NCBI RefSeq assembly: GCF_017565425.1
Contig: NZ_JAGEMK010000001.1
Coordinates: forward strand, 372,001-436,000
DNA: 64,000 nucleotides
Origin: Actinotalea soli
GTDB taxonomy: Bacteria; Actinomycetota; Actinomycetes; Actinomycetales; Cellulomonadaceae
Direction: 5' to 3'
Shown here: positions 55,941-62,984 of the stretch, one piece after another
How the letters are laid out: every line of letters starts with the position of its first letter
Numbering within the stretch: the stretch's first letter is position 1
Program-made: the position numbers and the translations under genes
The notes under the pieces: generated by a model
Told to the model about the DNA's origin: nothing
The model's database searches: none
What the model saw: only the letters and a program-made list of their open reading frames with translations

Positions 55941-58067
55941 TCACGCGTCGATGCGGGCCCGGTCGAGCTGCGCTGCGCCCGCGACGATGAAGTCGCGTCG
56001 CGGCGCGACCTCAGACCCCATGAGCAGCTCGAAGACCGACTCGGCAGCGGCAGCGTGCTGGGCCGTGACCCGACGCAGGGTCCGGTGCCGCGGGTCCATG
56101 GTGGTCTCGGCGAGCTGGTCGGCGTCCATCTCCCCCAGGCCCTTGTACCGCTGGATGTCCTCCTTGTAGCGGCGACCGGACTTCTGCAGCTTCTTGATCG
56201 TGGCGGCGAGCTCGGCCTCGGAGTAGGTGTAGATGTACTCGTTCTTGCGCGAGCCGGCACCGATCACCTCGACGCGGTGCAGCGGAGGGACCGCGGCGAA
56301 CACGCGCCCGGCGTCGACCAGCGGACGCATGTAACGGAAGAACAGCGTCAGCAGCAGGGTCCGGATGTGCGCGCCGTCGACGTCGGCATCGGTCATCAGG
56401 ACGACCTTGCCGTACCGGGCCGCCTCGAGGTCGAAGCTGCGCCCCGACCCGGCACCGAGCACCTGGATGATGGCCGCGCACTCGGCGTTGCGCAGCATGT
56501 CCGAGATCGAGGCCTTCTGGACGTTGAGGATCTTGCCGCGGATCGGCAGGAGGGCCTGGAAGTCCGAGCTCCGGGCGAGCTTGGCGGTGCCCAGGGCGCT
56601 GTCCCCCTCGACGATGAAGAGCTCGCTGCGTTCGACGTCGTCGCTGCGGCAGTCCGCGAGCTTGGAGGGCAGGGCCGAGCTCTCGAGGGCGTTCTTGCGT
56701 CGCGAGATCTCCTTCTGCTTGCGGGCCGAGAGCCGGGCGCGCATCTCCGCGACGATCTTCTCCAGGACCAGCGCGGACTGACCCTTGAGGTCGCGCTTGG
56801 GGGAGGTCAGCAGGGCCGACAGCTCACCCTCGACGACCTTCGCGACGATCCCGCGCACCGGCCCCGTGCCGAGGACCTCCTTGGTCTGGCCCTCGAACTG
56901 CGGCTCGGACAGGCGCACCGTCAGCACGGCCGTGAGCCCCGCCATGATGTCGTCCTTCTCCACGCGCTCCGAGGAGTCCTTGGTCGAGACCTTCAGCCGG
57001 CGCGCGTTGAGCTCGATCTGCTTGCGCAGGGTCTTGACCAGGGCCTGCTCGAGGCCCGCGAGGTGGGTCCCGCCCTTGGGCGTCGAGATGATGTTGACGA
57101 AGCTGCGCAGCTCGGTCTCGTACCCGGTCCCCCAGCGCAGCGCGACGTCGACCTCGCAGTCCCGGGTCACCTCCTGGGAGGTGAGGTGGCCTCGCCCGTC
57201 CAGGACGGGGACGGTCTCGGTGAACGAGCCGCTGCCCGTCAGCCGCCACGTCTCGGTGATCGCGGTGTCGGGGGCGAGGAAGTCCACGAAGTCGACCGTC
57301 CCGCCGTGATGGACGAAGGTCTCCTCGTGCGGGCCGTCGGCCCCGGGCGTGCCCGGCAGCCCGCGCTCGTCGCGCACGGTCACCGTGAGGCCCGGCACCA
57401 GGAACGTCGTCTGCCGCACGCGCGAGACGAGCTCGTCGTAGGAGAAGACGGCGGTCTTGGGGAAGACCTGACGGTCAGCCCAGTACCGCACCCGTGTGCC
57501 GGTACGCGCCTTGGGCACCTTGCCGACGGTGGTCAGCTCGGAGGCCTCGAGGAAGGGCGTGAACGGGGACTCCGGTCCGCGGCCGGCGGCGTCGTCGAAG
57601 GTGCCAGGCTCGCCGCGGTGGAAGGTCATGCGGTGGGTGCGGGCGTTGCGGTCCACCTCGACGTCGAGCCGCGAGGACAGTGCGTTGACCACGCTCGCGC
57701 CGACCCCGTGCAGCCCCCCTGAGGCCGTGTAGGAGCCACCACCGAACTTGCCGCCGGCGTGGAGCTTGGTGAACACGACCTCGACGCCGGTGAGCCCGGT
57801 CTTGGGCTCGACGTCGACGGGGATGCCGCGACCGTTGTCGTGGACCTCGACCGAGGAGTCGGCGTGCAGCACGATGTCGATCCGGTCGCAGTGGCCGCCG
57901 AGGGCCTCGTCCACCGAGTTGTCGATGATCTCCCAGAGGCAGTGCATCAGCCCCCGGGAGTCCGTGGTCCCGATGTACATGCCGGGTCGCTTGCGGACCG
58001 CCTCGAGGCCCTCGAGGACGGACAGGTGGCGGGCGTTGTAGCTCGACTCGGACAGCGTGCTGGTCAC
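55941..58067 (-). CDS. parE: DNA topoisomerase IV subunit B-type ATPase subunit
   Basis: This 708-residue subunit supplies ATP-driven strand passage. The GHKL ATP site is seen in LWEIIDNSVDEALGGHCD, VHDNGRGIPV and YTASGGLHGVGASVVNAL. The transducer follows, and the TOPRIM domain has LFIVEGDSALGTAKLARSSDFQALLPIRGKILNVQ and VLMTDADVDGAHIRTLLLT. The N-terminus begins just before the conserved VLEGLEAVRKRPGMYIG. The GTG at 58067 is set by TAGGCT 8 nt upstream. Its partner ParC-type subunit is 1.1 kb away on the opposite strand. Confidence 0.94.
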   Translation of the reverse strand: MTSTLSESSYNARHLSVLEGLEAVRKRPGMYIGTTDSRGLMHCLWEIIDNSVDEALGGHCDRIDIVLHADSSVEVHDNGRGIPVDVEPKTGLTGVEVVFTKLHAGGKFGGGSYTASGGLHGVGASVVNALSSRLDVEVDRNARTHRMTFHRGEPGTFDDAAGRGPESPFTPFLEASELTTVGKVPKARTGTRVRYWADRQVFPKTAVFSYDELVSRVRQTTFLVPGLTVTVRDERGLPGTPGADGPHEETFVHHGGTVDFVDFLAPDTAITETWRLTGSGSFTETVPVLDGRGHLTSQEVTRDCEVDVALRWGTGYETELRSFVNIISTPKGGTHLAGLEQALVKTLRKQIELNARRLKVSTKDSSERVEKDDIMAGLTAVLTVRLSEPQFEGQTKEVLGTGPVRGIVAKVVEGELSALLTSPKRDLKGQSALVLEKIVAEMRARLSARKQKEISRRKNALESSALPSKLADCRSDDVERSELFIVEGDSALGTAKLARSSDFQALLPIRGKILNVQKASISDMLRNAECAAIIQVLGAGSGRSFDLEAARYGKVVLMTDADVDGAHIRTLLLTLFFRYMRPLVDAGRVFAAVPPLHRVEVIGAGSRKNEYIYTYSEAELAATIKKLQKSGRRYKEDIQRYKGLGEMDADQLAETTMDPRHRTLRRVTAQHAAAAESVFELLMGSEVAPRRDFIVAGAAQLDRARIDA

Positions 58068-58198
58068 GAGGACCGAGCCTAGACGCTCGTGACGCACCGC
58101 CCGGGTTGCCATGCCGCGGGCCCGCGGGCGACTACGCGGTGAGCGAACCACCCGCCCTGGACCGTGCCGTACCGCGGACGAGGTGGTTTCATGGTCGC

Positions 58199-58417
58199 GT
58201 GACTACGACGACGACCTCCCCGCTGACTGCGGCCGACCGCTGCGACAGCTGCGGCGCCCAGGCCTACGTCCGTGTGGTGCTGGCGACCGGCGAGCTGCTC
58301 TTCTGCGCGCACCACGCCCGCGCCCACGAATCCGCCTTCACCGATCTCGCGGTGCACGTCCAGGACGAGACCGACCGGCTCCTCGAGGAGCACGGCGCAG
58401 GCGCTGCCACCCGCTGA
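58199..58417 (+). CDS. DUF7455 family small zinc-ribbon-like protein
   Basis: The protein has 72 residues: a Thr-rich start (MTTTTTSPLTAADRCDSCGAQAYVRVVL) and CDSCGA...LLFCAHHARAHE, where two Cys plus Cys-x-His-His could bind zinc. The short family is conserved between parE and sigA in actinobacteria; its role is unknown. The GTG at 58199 is chosen because it directly precedes the conserved TAADRCDSCG core; TTTCAT 6 nt upstream is a weak -10. A very strong terminator follows 16 nt after the stop. Confidence 0.85.
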   Translation: MTTTTTSPLTAADRCDSCGAQAYVRVVLATGELLFCAHHARAHESAFTDLAVHVQDETDRLLEEHGAGAATR

Positions 58418-58432
58418 TCCACGACCGACACA

Positions 58433-58473
58433 CGAAGGGCCCGGTCCACGCACCTCGGACCGGGCCCTTCGTC
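58433..58473 (+). terminator. Strong terminator after the DUF7455 gene
   Basis: A perfect 16-bp stem (ACGAAGGGCCCGGTCC / GGACCGGGCCCTTCGT) with a 9-nt loop separates the DUF7455 gene from the DUF456 gene. It is the longest perfect stem noticed in the window. Confidence 0.92.
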
Positions 58474-58509
58474 GTGCGTGAACCCGACCGCTGACCCGAG
58501 GAGTGCCCC

Positions 58510-58998
58510 ATGGATCTCACCACCGTGCTGGTCGGCGTGGCGGTCCTCGTCGGCCTGGTCGGCATCGTGCTTCCCGTGCTCCCGGGGTCGCCCACCATCG
58601 CCGTCGCGGTCCTCGTCTGGGCGATCTCGGTCGGCACGACCGGCGGGTGGGTCGTGCTGGGGGTGGTCCTCGTCCTGCTGGCCCTCGGCTGGTCGACCAC
58701 GTACGTGCTGACCGGCCGCCGTGTGCATCAGGCAGGCGTGCCGCGACGCTCGATCGTCGTCGCCGGGATCGCCGGGATCATCGGGTTCTTCGTGATCCCG
58801 GTGCTCGGGCTGTTCCTGTTCTTCGCCGGCGGTCTCTTCGCGGCCGAGTACCTCCGGCTACGCGATCTCGACACCGCCCGCCGGACGGCTGTGGCAGCCC
58901 TCAAGGCCACCGCGTGGGGGATGCTCGTCGAGCTCACCCTCGCGCTGGTCGCCGCTGGTACGTGGCTGGTGGCCGTGCTCATCGGGGTCGGGGGCTGA
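58510..58998 (+). CDS. DUF456 family membrane protein
   Basis: This 162-residue protein has four to five helices, several Gly-rich (VGVAVLVGLVGIVLPVLPGSPTIAVAVLVWAI, GGWVVLGVVLVLLALGW, SIVVAGIAGIIGFFVIPVLGLFLFFAGGLFAAEYL). The motif LPGSP and the two-fold repeat character are typical of DUF456. The function is unknown. GAGGAG lies 6 nt before the ATG. The stop codon lies within a hairpin shared with the convergent sigA gene. Confidence 0.87.
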   Translation: MDLTTVLVGVAVLVGLVGIVLPVLPGSPTIAVAVLVWAISVGTTGGWVVLGVVLVLLALGWSTTYVLTGRRVHQAGVPRRSIVVAGIAGIIGFFVIPVLGLFLFFAGGLFAAEYLRLRDLDTARRTAVAALKATAWGMLVELTLALVAAGTWLVAVLIGVGG

Positions 58999-59008
58999 CC
59001 CCGACCCC
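58984..59008. terminator. Bidirectional terminator spanning the DUF456 stop codon
   Basis: GGGGTCGGGG / CCCCGACCCC is a perfect 10-bp stem with a 5-nt GCTGA loop. It contains the DUF456 TGA (58996-58998) and ends 7 bp from the sigA stop on the other strand. Confidence 0.8.
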
Positions 59009-59014
59009 GCGAGA

Positions 59015-60508
59015 TCAGTCGAGGTAGTCGCGCAGCACCTGGGAACGGCTGGGGTGGCGCAGCTTCGACATCGTCTTGGACTCGATCTGCCGGATGCGCT
59101 CACGCGTCACGCCGTAGACCTTGCCGATCTCGTCGAGGGTCTTGGGCTGACCGTCGGTGAGACCGAAGCGCATCGAGACCACACCGGCCTCGCGCTCGGA
59201 GAGGGTGTCGAGAACCTGGTGGAGCTGCTCCTGGAGCAGGGTGAAGCTGACCGCGTCGGCCGGGACGACCGCCTCGGAGTCCTCGATGAGGTCGCCGAAC
59301 TCGCTGTCGCCGTCCTCGCCCAGGGGGGTGTGCAGCGAGATGGGCTCACGGCCGTACTTCTGGACCTCGACGACCTTCTCGGGGGTCATGTCGAGCTCCT
59401 TGGCGAGCTCCTCCGGCGTGGGCTCGCGGCCCAGGTCCTGGAGCATCTGCCGCTGGACGCGGGCGAGCTTGTTGATGACCTCGACCATGTGGACCGGGAT
59501 CCGGATGGTGCGGGCCTGGTCGGCCATGGCGCGGGTGATGGCCTGGCGGATCCACCACGTGGCGTAGGTCGAGAACTTGTAGCCCTTGGTGTAGTCGAAC
59601 TTCTCGACCGCACGGATGAGCCCGAGGTTCCCCTCCTGGATCAGGTCGAGGAACAGCATCCCGCGGCCGGTGTACCGCTTCGCCAGCGAGACCACGAGGC
59701 GCAGATTGGCCTCGAGCAGGTGGTTCTTCGCGCGGCGCCCGTCCGAGGCGATCCACTCGAGCTCGCGGCGGAGCTTCGGCTCGAGCTTGGGACCGCTCGC
59801 GAGCTTCTCCTCGGCGAAGAGGCCGGCCTCGATCCGCTTGGCGAGCTCGACCTCCTGCTCGGCGTTGAGCAGGGCGACCTTGCCGATCTGCTTGAGGTAG
59901 TCCTTGACCGGGTCAGCCGTCGCGCCGGCCGTCACGACCTGCTGGGCCGGAGCGTCGTCGTCGTCGGCGTCCGAGACCGTGAAACCGGTCTCCTCGGTCT
60001 CCTCGGTGGCAGGCGTCACCACCGCGACGGTCTCGCCCTCCTGAGGCTCGGCCTCAGGGATGCCGTCGGGCTCGGGTGCCGGGGCAGGGGCCTTGGCCTT
60101 GGCGGCGGGCTTCGCCTTCGCCGCGGGCTTGGCCTTGGCGGCGGCCTTCGTCGTCGAGGTCGCAGCGCTCTTGGTGGCCGAGGTCTTGGTGGCCGAGGTC
60201 TTGGTCGTGGTCTTCGTGGTGCTCTCCTCAGCGTCGGCAGGAGCCTTGGCGGTGGCAGTGCTCGACCGTCGGGTGGTGGCCGCGGCGACCGCCGTCCGGG
60301 CCTGAGGCTCCTGGACGGTGATGCCGGCGTCGCTCAGACCGCGGACCACGGAGCGCAGGCGCTTGGGGGCGACCTCCGCGCTCTCGCAGGCGTTCCGGAG
60401 GGACTCGGCATCGACCGAGCCGTGGGTGCGGCCACGCATGACGAGCTCCTGCAGAGCAGGGTGCTCGAACTCACGGGGCAGGGCAGGACGTGAAGACAGG
60501 GATGACAC
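59015..60508 (-). CDS. sigA: Principal RNA polymerase sigma factor SigA (RpoD)
   Basis: This 497-residue group 1 sigma-70 factor has region 1.2 at [29 protein letters not shown], region 2 at [57 protein letters not shown], region 3 around [14 protein letters not shown], and region 4 with the -35-reading helix [28 protein letters not shown]. The N-terminal 200 residues are actinobacteria-specific, with a Lys/Ala/Thr-rich repeat tract. The GTG at 60508 has AAAGG 7 nt upstream; longer in-frame starts read through the promoter. A TACAAT -10 lies 55 bp upstream. Confidence 0.96.
   Translation of the reverse strand: MSSLSSRPALPREFEHPALQELVMRGRTHGSVDAESLRNACESAEVAPKRLRSVVRGLSDAGITVQEPQARTAVAAATTRRSSTATAKAPADAEESTTKTTTKTSATKTSATKSAATSTTKAAAKAKPAAKAKPAAKAKAPAPAPEPDGIPEAEPQEGETVAVVTPATEETEETGFTVSDADDDDAPAQQVVTAGATADPVKDYLKQIGKVALLNAEQEVELAKRIEAGLFAEEKLASGPKLEPKLRRELEWIASDGRRAKNHLLEANLRLVVSLAKRYTGRGMLFLDLIQEGNLGLIRAVEKFDYTKGYKFSTYATWWIRQAITRAMADQARTIRIPVHMVEVINKLARVQRQMLQDLGREPTPEELAKELDMTPEKVVEVQKYGREPISLHTPLGEDGDSEFGDLIEDSEAVVPADAVSFTLLQEQLHQVLDTLSEREAGVVSMRFGLTDGQPKTLDEIGKVYGVTRERIRQIESKTMSKLRHPSRSQVLRDYLD
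60093..60216 (-). repeat. Low-complexity Ala/Lys/Thr repeat tract inside sigA
   Basis: The coding DNA holds short degenerate tandem repeats: GTCTTGGTGGCCGAG-type 15-mers encode TSATK units, and related repeats encode AKAKPA units. The encoded tract, at about residues 98-138, resembles histone H1-like tails found in some actinobacterial sigma factors. Confidence 0.75.
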
Positions 60509-60562
60509 AGAGAACCTTTCGGCAACGCCAGGCTCGGAGAGAAGGTCCGGGGGTAGACCATC

Positions 60563-60568
60563 ATTGTA
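60563..60568 (-). promoter_or_regulatory. -10 box of the sigA promoter
   Basis: TACAAT on the minus strand matches 5 of 6 TATAAT bases and is the best -10 element seen in the window. At 17 bp spacing the -35 would be TGCCCC, a poor match. It gives a 5' UTR of roughly 45-50 nt with the AAAGG ribosome site. Confidence 0.6.
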
Positions 60569-60615
60569 ACGTCCGGGGGCGCCCCGGGGCACGACCTGGC
60601 GGAGCGAGCAGGTGC

Positions 60616-60634
60616 CCGGTCAGGTCCTGACCGG
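60616..60634 (-). terminator. Hairpin at the end of the universal stress protein gene
   Basis: CCGGTCAGG-T-CCTGACCGG is a near-perfect palindrome that includes the gene's stop codon (60620-60622). As RNA it would fold with a 3-nt loop. It probably acts as a terminator before the sigA promoter. Confidence 0.5.
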
Positions 60635-61018
60635 CTTGACCGCCAGGACGGGGCACGGTGCGTCGAGGAGGATCCGCTGCGCGTTCGAGCCGAGGATCAG
60701 CTTGCCGACCGGGCTGCGCCGACGCAGTCCCATGACGATGAGCTCTCCCCCGCTCGACTCGGCGGCCGAGATGATGTCGTCGGCGACGTCTCGCCCGCGC
60801 ACGGTCTGCCGTACGTCGTAGGGGACGTCGGCCTCGTCGAGCCGACGTCGAACCTCCTCGACCTGCTCCTCGAGCGCCCCGGGCTCGGAGCCGAACCGGC
60901 TGCTCCGCTCACTCAGGACCACCACCAGACGACCTCCGCGCCGACGGACCTCCTCGACCGCGGCAGTCAGGGCGGCGTCGCCCTCGGCAGTCGCGACATA
61001 GCCGACGACGACACTCAT
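60620..61018 (-). CDS. Universal stress protein (UspA family)
   Basis: This 132-residue single-domain USP begins MSVVVGYVATAEGDAALTAAVEEVRRRGGRLVVVL. The ATP-binding motif G-x2-x-G-x9-G(S) is readable in VMGLRRRSPVGKLILGSNAQRILLDAPCPVLAVKP. Such proteins aid survival in hypoxia and growth arrest. GGAGG lies about 5 nt before the ATG. The gene is immediately upstream of sigA in the same direction but separated by a hairpin and the sigA promoter. Confidence 0.92.
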   Translation of the reverse strand: MSVVVGYVATAEGDAALTAAVEEVRRRGGRLVVVLSERSSRFGSEPGALEEQVEEVRRRLDEADVPYDVRQTVRGRDVADDIISAAESSGGELIVMGLRRRSPVGKLILGSNAQRILLDAPCPVLAVKPVRT

Positions 61019-61085
61019 CGATCCTCCAGGTGACGCAACGGGAACGTTTCGTCGACGCTACCTGATCGTCACCTTCCGCGATCGG

Positions 61086-62222
61086 TCAACCGGCCTCGCG
61101 CTGGGCGGCGCGGAGCCAGCCCGGCGGCATTCCCTGGACCAGGGCCTCGTGGACGAGCAGTGCCAGCCGGTGGTGCTCGTCGGCCTCGAGCGCGCGCTCG
61201 CACAGCACCGAGGCACGCGCGCCGTCCCCGTTCCACCACGCCAGGACCGCGAGCAGGGTCGACGCCGGGGCCTGGGACCGCCGGGGGGCGTGCGCGACCA
61301 CGGCCTCGAGAACCGTGCGGGCCGCGCTCGTCCGGTCCTGCTCGGGCGCTACCCCGACCTCGGGGTCGATGATCACCCTCAGGGCCTGCCCGACCTCGTC
61401 GCCACCTCCACCGGCCACGACCCGATCGGCGACGCGCTCGGCACCCGGGACGAGTCCCAGCAGCACCCCGTCCCGCACGAGCACGTCGTCGAGGGCGGCC
61501 AGCAGCCGGCCGAGGACGGTGGCCGCCGCCTGGGTGGACCCGTCGACTGCCGCTCGACCGACCTCCTGACGCCACAGGGCCAGGCCCTGCTCGCGCCAGC
61601 GCTGCGCGGTCGCGCTGTCCGGAGCCCCGGCGAGCCGCGCGGCCCAGCGGGCAGCGGCCCTCCGTGCCGAGCGGCGCCGGGCATCCGTCGCCCGGGGTAT
61701 GCGCCCCAGGTCGGTCCTCGAGGGCAGCACCTGGCTCCCCTCGAGGACCATCTGGGCGCTCACCGCGGTGGACTCGAGCTCGGTCCGTGGCCTGCCGCCC
61801 GGCGGGCAGCAGGTCAGGTCCTCGCAGGTGGGGTCGTAGTACCCCTCTGGCCCGACCGCCCAGCACGCCACCCCCGTGAGGAAGGGCTCCGCCGCACGGC
61901 CGAGGTGGGCTCGTGCGGCCCGGGCGAGGCCGGCCCCCTGCGCAGCGCGGAGCTCGCGCGAGGAGTAGAGCACCAGGACGGCGCTGCGGGCTCCGTCCTC
62001 GACCAGGTACGTCACCAGCGAGCGAGCCAGCTGGGGGCCGTCCTCGGGGTCGGTCAGGTCCTCCAGGTCGACCCGGGCGACCAGGCCGACGCGCCCCGAG
62101 GACCGGAGGCTCACGACCACGGCGCTCTCGTGCGGCTCGAAGCCCAGCTGGAACGGGATGAAGGCCAGGAGCTCTCGCGGCTCCCCTACTCGGATCGTCG
62201 TCTGCATGACCCGATCCGACAC
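61086..62222 (-). CDS. DUF4192 domain-containing protein
   Basis: This 378-residue actinobacterial protein of unknown function has the family landmarks RVGEPRELLAFIPFQLGFEPHESAVVVSLR, a central GYYDPTCEDLTCCPPGGRP cysteine cluster (three Cys within about eight residues), and a helical, TPR-like C-terminus (LLAVLAWWNGDGARASVLCERALEADEHHRLALLVHEAL). The Cys cluster could bind metal. The GTG at 62222 is preferred because GAGGG lies 6 nt upstream; the internal ATG at 62207 is the alternative. No partner genes are coupled to it. Confidence 0.85.
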   Translation of the reverse strand: MSDRVMQTTIRVGEPRELLAFIPFQLGFEPHESAVVVSLRSSGRVGLVARVDLEDLTDPEDGPQLARSLVTYLVEDGARSAVLVLYSSRELRAAQGAGLARAARAHLGRAAEPFLTGVACWAVGPEGYYDPTCEDLTCCPPGGRPRTELESTAVSAQMVLEGSQVLPSRTDLGRIPRATDARRRSARRAAARWAARLAGAPDSATAQRWREQGLALWRQEVGRAAVDGSTQAAATVLGRLLAALDDVLVRDGVLLGLVPGAERVADRVVAGGGGDEVGQALRVIIDPEVGVAPEQDRTSAARTVLEAVVAHAPRRSQAPASTLLAVLAWWNGDGARASVLCERALEADEHHRLALLVHEALVQGMPPGWLRAAQREAG

Positions 62223-62347
62223 CCACAGCCCTCGGCCGAGGCGCCAGGGCCTGGTGCCCTGTGGACCGCCCGTCGCCGGGTGACGCTGTGGATTTCACCC
62301 GGGTGGCGCTCTCGGTGCCAGGGCCCTTCCGGGACTACCGTGGGGGC

Positions 62348-62935
62348 ATGGCCACGGTGGCGGCACGAACCCGACCGAGGCGCACAGCGCGCCTGGTCTC
62401 CGTGCTGGCCGCAGGAGCCGTGCTGACGGGGCTCACCGGCTGCACGAGCGGCGGCGAGGACAGCGGCGATGCCGCCGGGGAGACCCTGGTCACCACCTCC
62501 GCGACGGCCGAGGCCTCCGCCGGACCCACCCCCGAGCCGACTGCCACCGAGTCCGAGACCTGGTCCCTTCCCGGACCCGACGGTCATGCCGAGGTCGGCG
62601 ACCTCGTCGAGGGCTTCCCGACCGACCTCCTTCCGGTGCCGAGCGACGCGATCGTCCTCGTGACCTCGGCCGTCCCCGTCGGCGACGCCGACGTGCAGGA
62701 GGTGTCCCTGAACCTCCGCACCCAGGCCACGGCGCAGGACCTCGTGCGGCTGTACCGCACCGCGCTGCTCGAGGCCGGCTTCACCGAGACCGAGCAGCCG
62801 GGCACCCAGTCGGACCTGGCGGCCGAGTCGGTCTTCACCCGCTCGGGCGGGGACGAGATCGTCTCGATCGGGGTGCTCGAGGTCGACGGCGGACGGACCG
62901 TGACGATCGGCGGGCGGATCCGCACGACCAGCTGA
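62348..62935 (+). CDS. Putative secreted lipoprotein
   Basis: This 195-residue protein has a twin-Arg-containing, basic N-terminus (RTRPRRTARLVSVLAAGAVLTGLTGC) and a lipobox LTGC with Cys32, so it should be lipidated and anchored outside the membrane. A Thr/Ser/Pro/Glu linker (about 33-75) leads to a globular domain (VEGFPTDLLPVPSDAIVLVTSAVPVG...QDLVRLYRTALLEAGFTET...VFTRSGGDEIVSIGVLEVDGGRTVTIGGRI). The fold resembles small alpha/beta lipoproteins of unknown role common in Micrococcales. I do not recognise a specific function. A hairpin follows the stop. Confidence 0.8.
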   Translation: MATVAARTRPRRTARLVSVLAAGAVLTGLTGCTSGGEDSGDAAGETLVTTSATAEASAGPTPEPTATESETWSLPGPDGHAEVGDLVEGFPTDLLPVPSDAIVLVTSAVPVGDADVQEVSLNLRTQATAQDLVRLYRTALLEAGFTETEQPGTQSDLAAESVFTRSGGDEIVSIGVLEVDGGRTVTIGGRIRTTS

Positions 62936-62941
62936 GCCCGG

Positions 62942-62957
62942 GGGGCGCCCGCGCCCC
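62942..62957 (+). terminator. Short GC hairpin after the lipoprotein gene
   Basis: GGGGCG-CCCG-CGCCCC, a 6-bp stem with a tetraloop, lies 7 nt after the stop and 15 bp before the next -10 box. Confidence 0.5.
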
Positions 62958-62972
62958 GACCTGGGGCGGCCG

Positions 62973-62978
62973 TAGGGT
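62973..62978 (+). promoter_or_regulatory. Leaderless -10 box of the polyprenyl synthase gene
   Basis: TAGGGT is followed by ATGGCG and then GTG. The 6-nt spacing used by leaderless genes in this window selects the GTG at 62985 rather than the ATG at 62979 as first codon. Confidence 0.6.
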
Positions 62979-62984
62979 ATGGCG

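Noticed and set aside
62296-62305. CACCCGGGTG palindrome before the lipoprotein gene as an operator
   Set aside because: A 10-bp GC-only palindrome is expected by chance in DNA of this composition.
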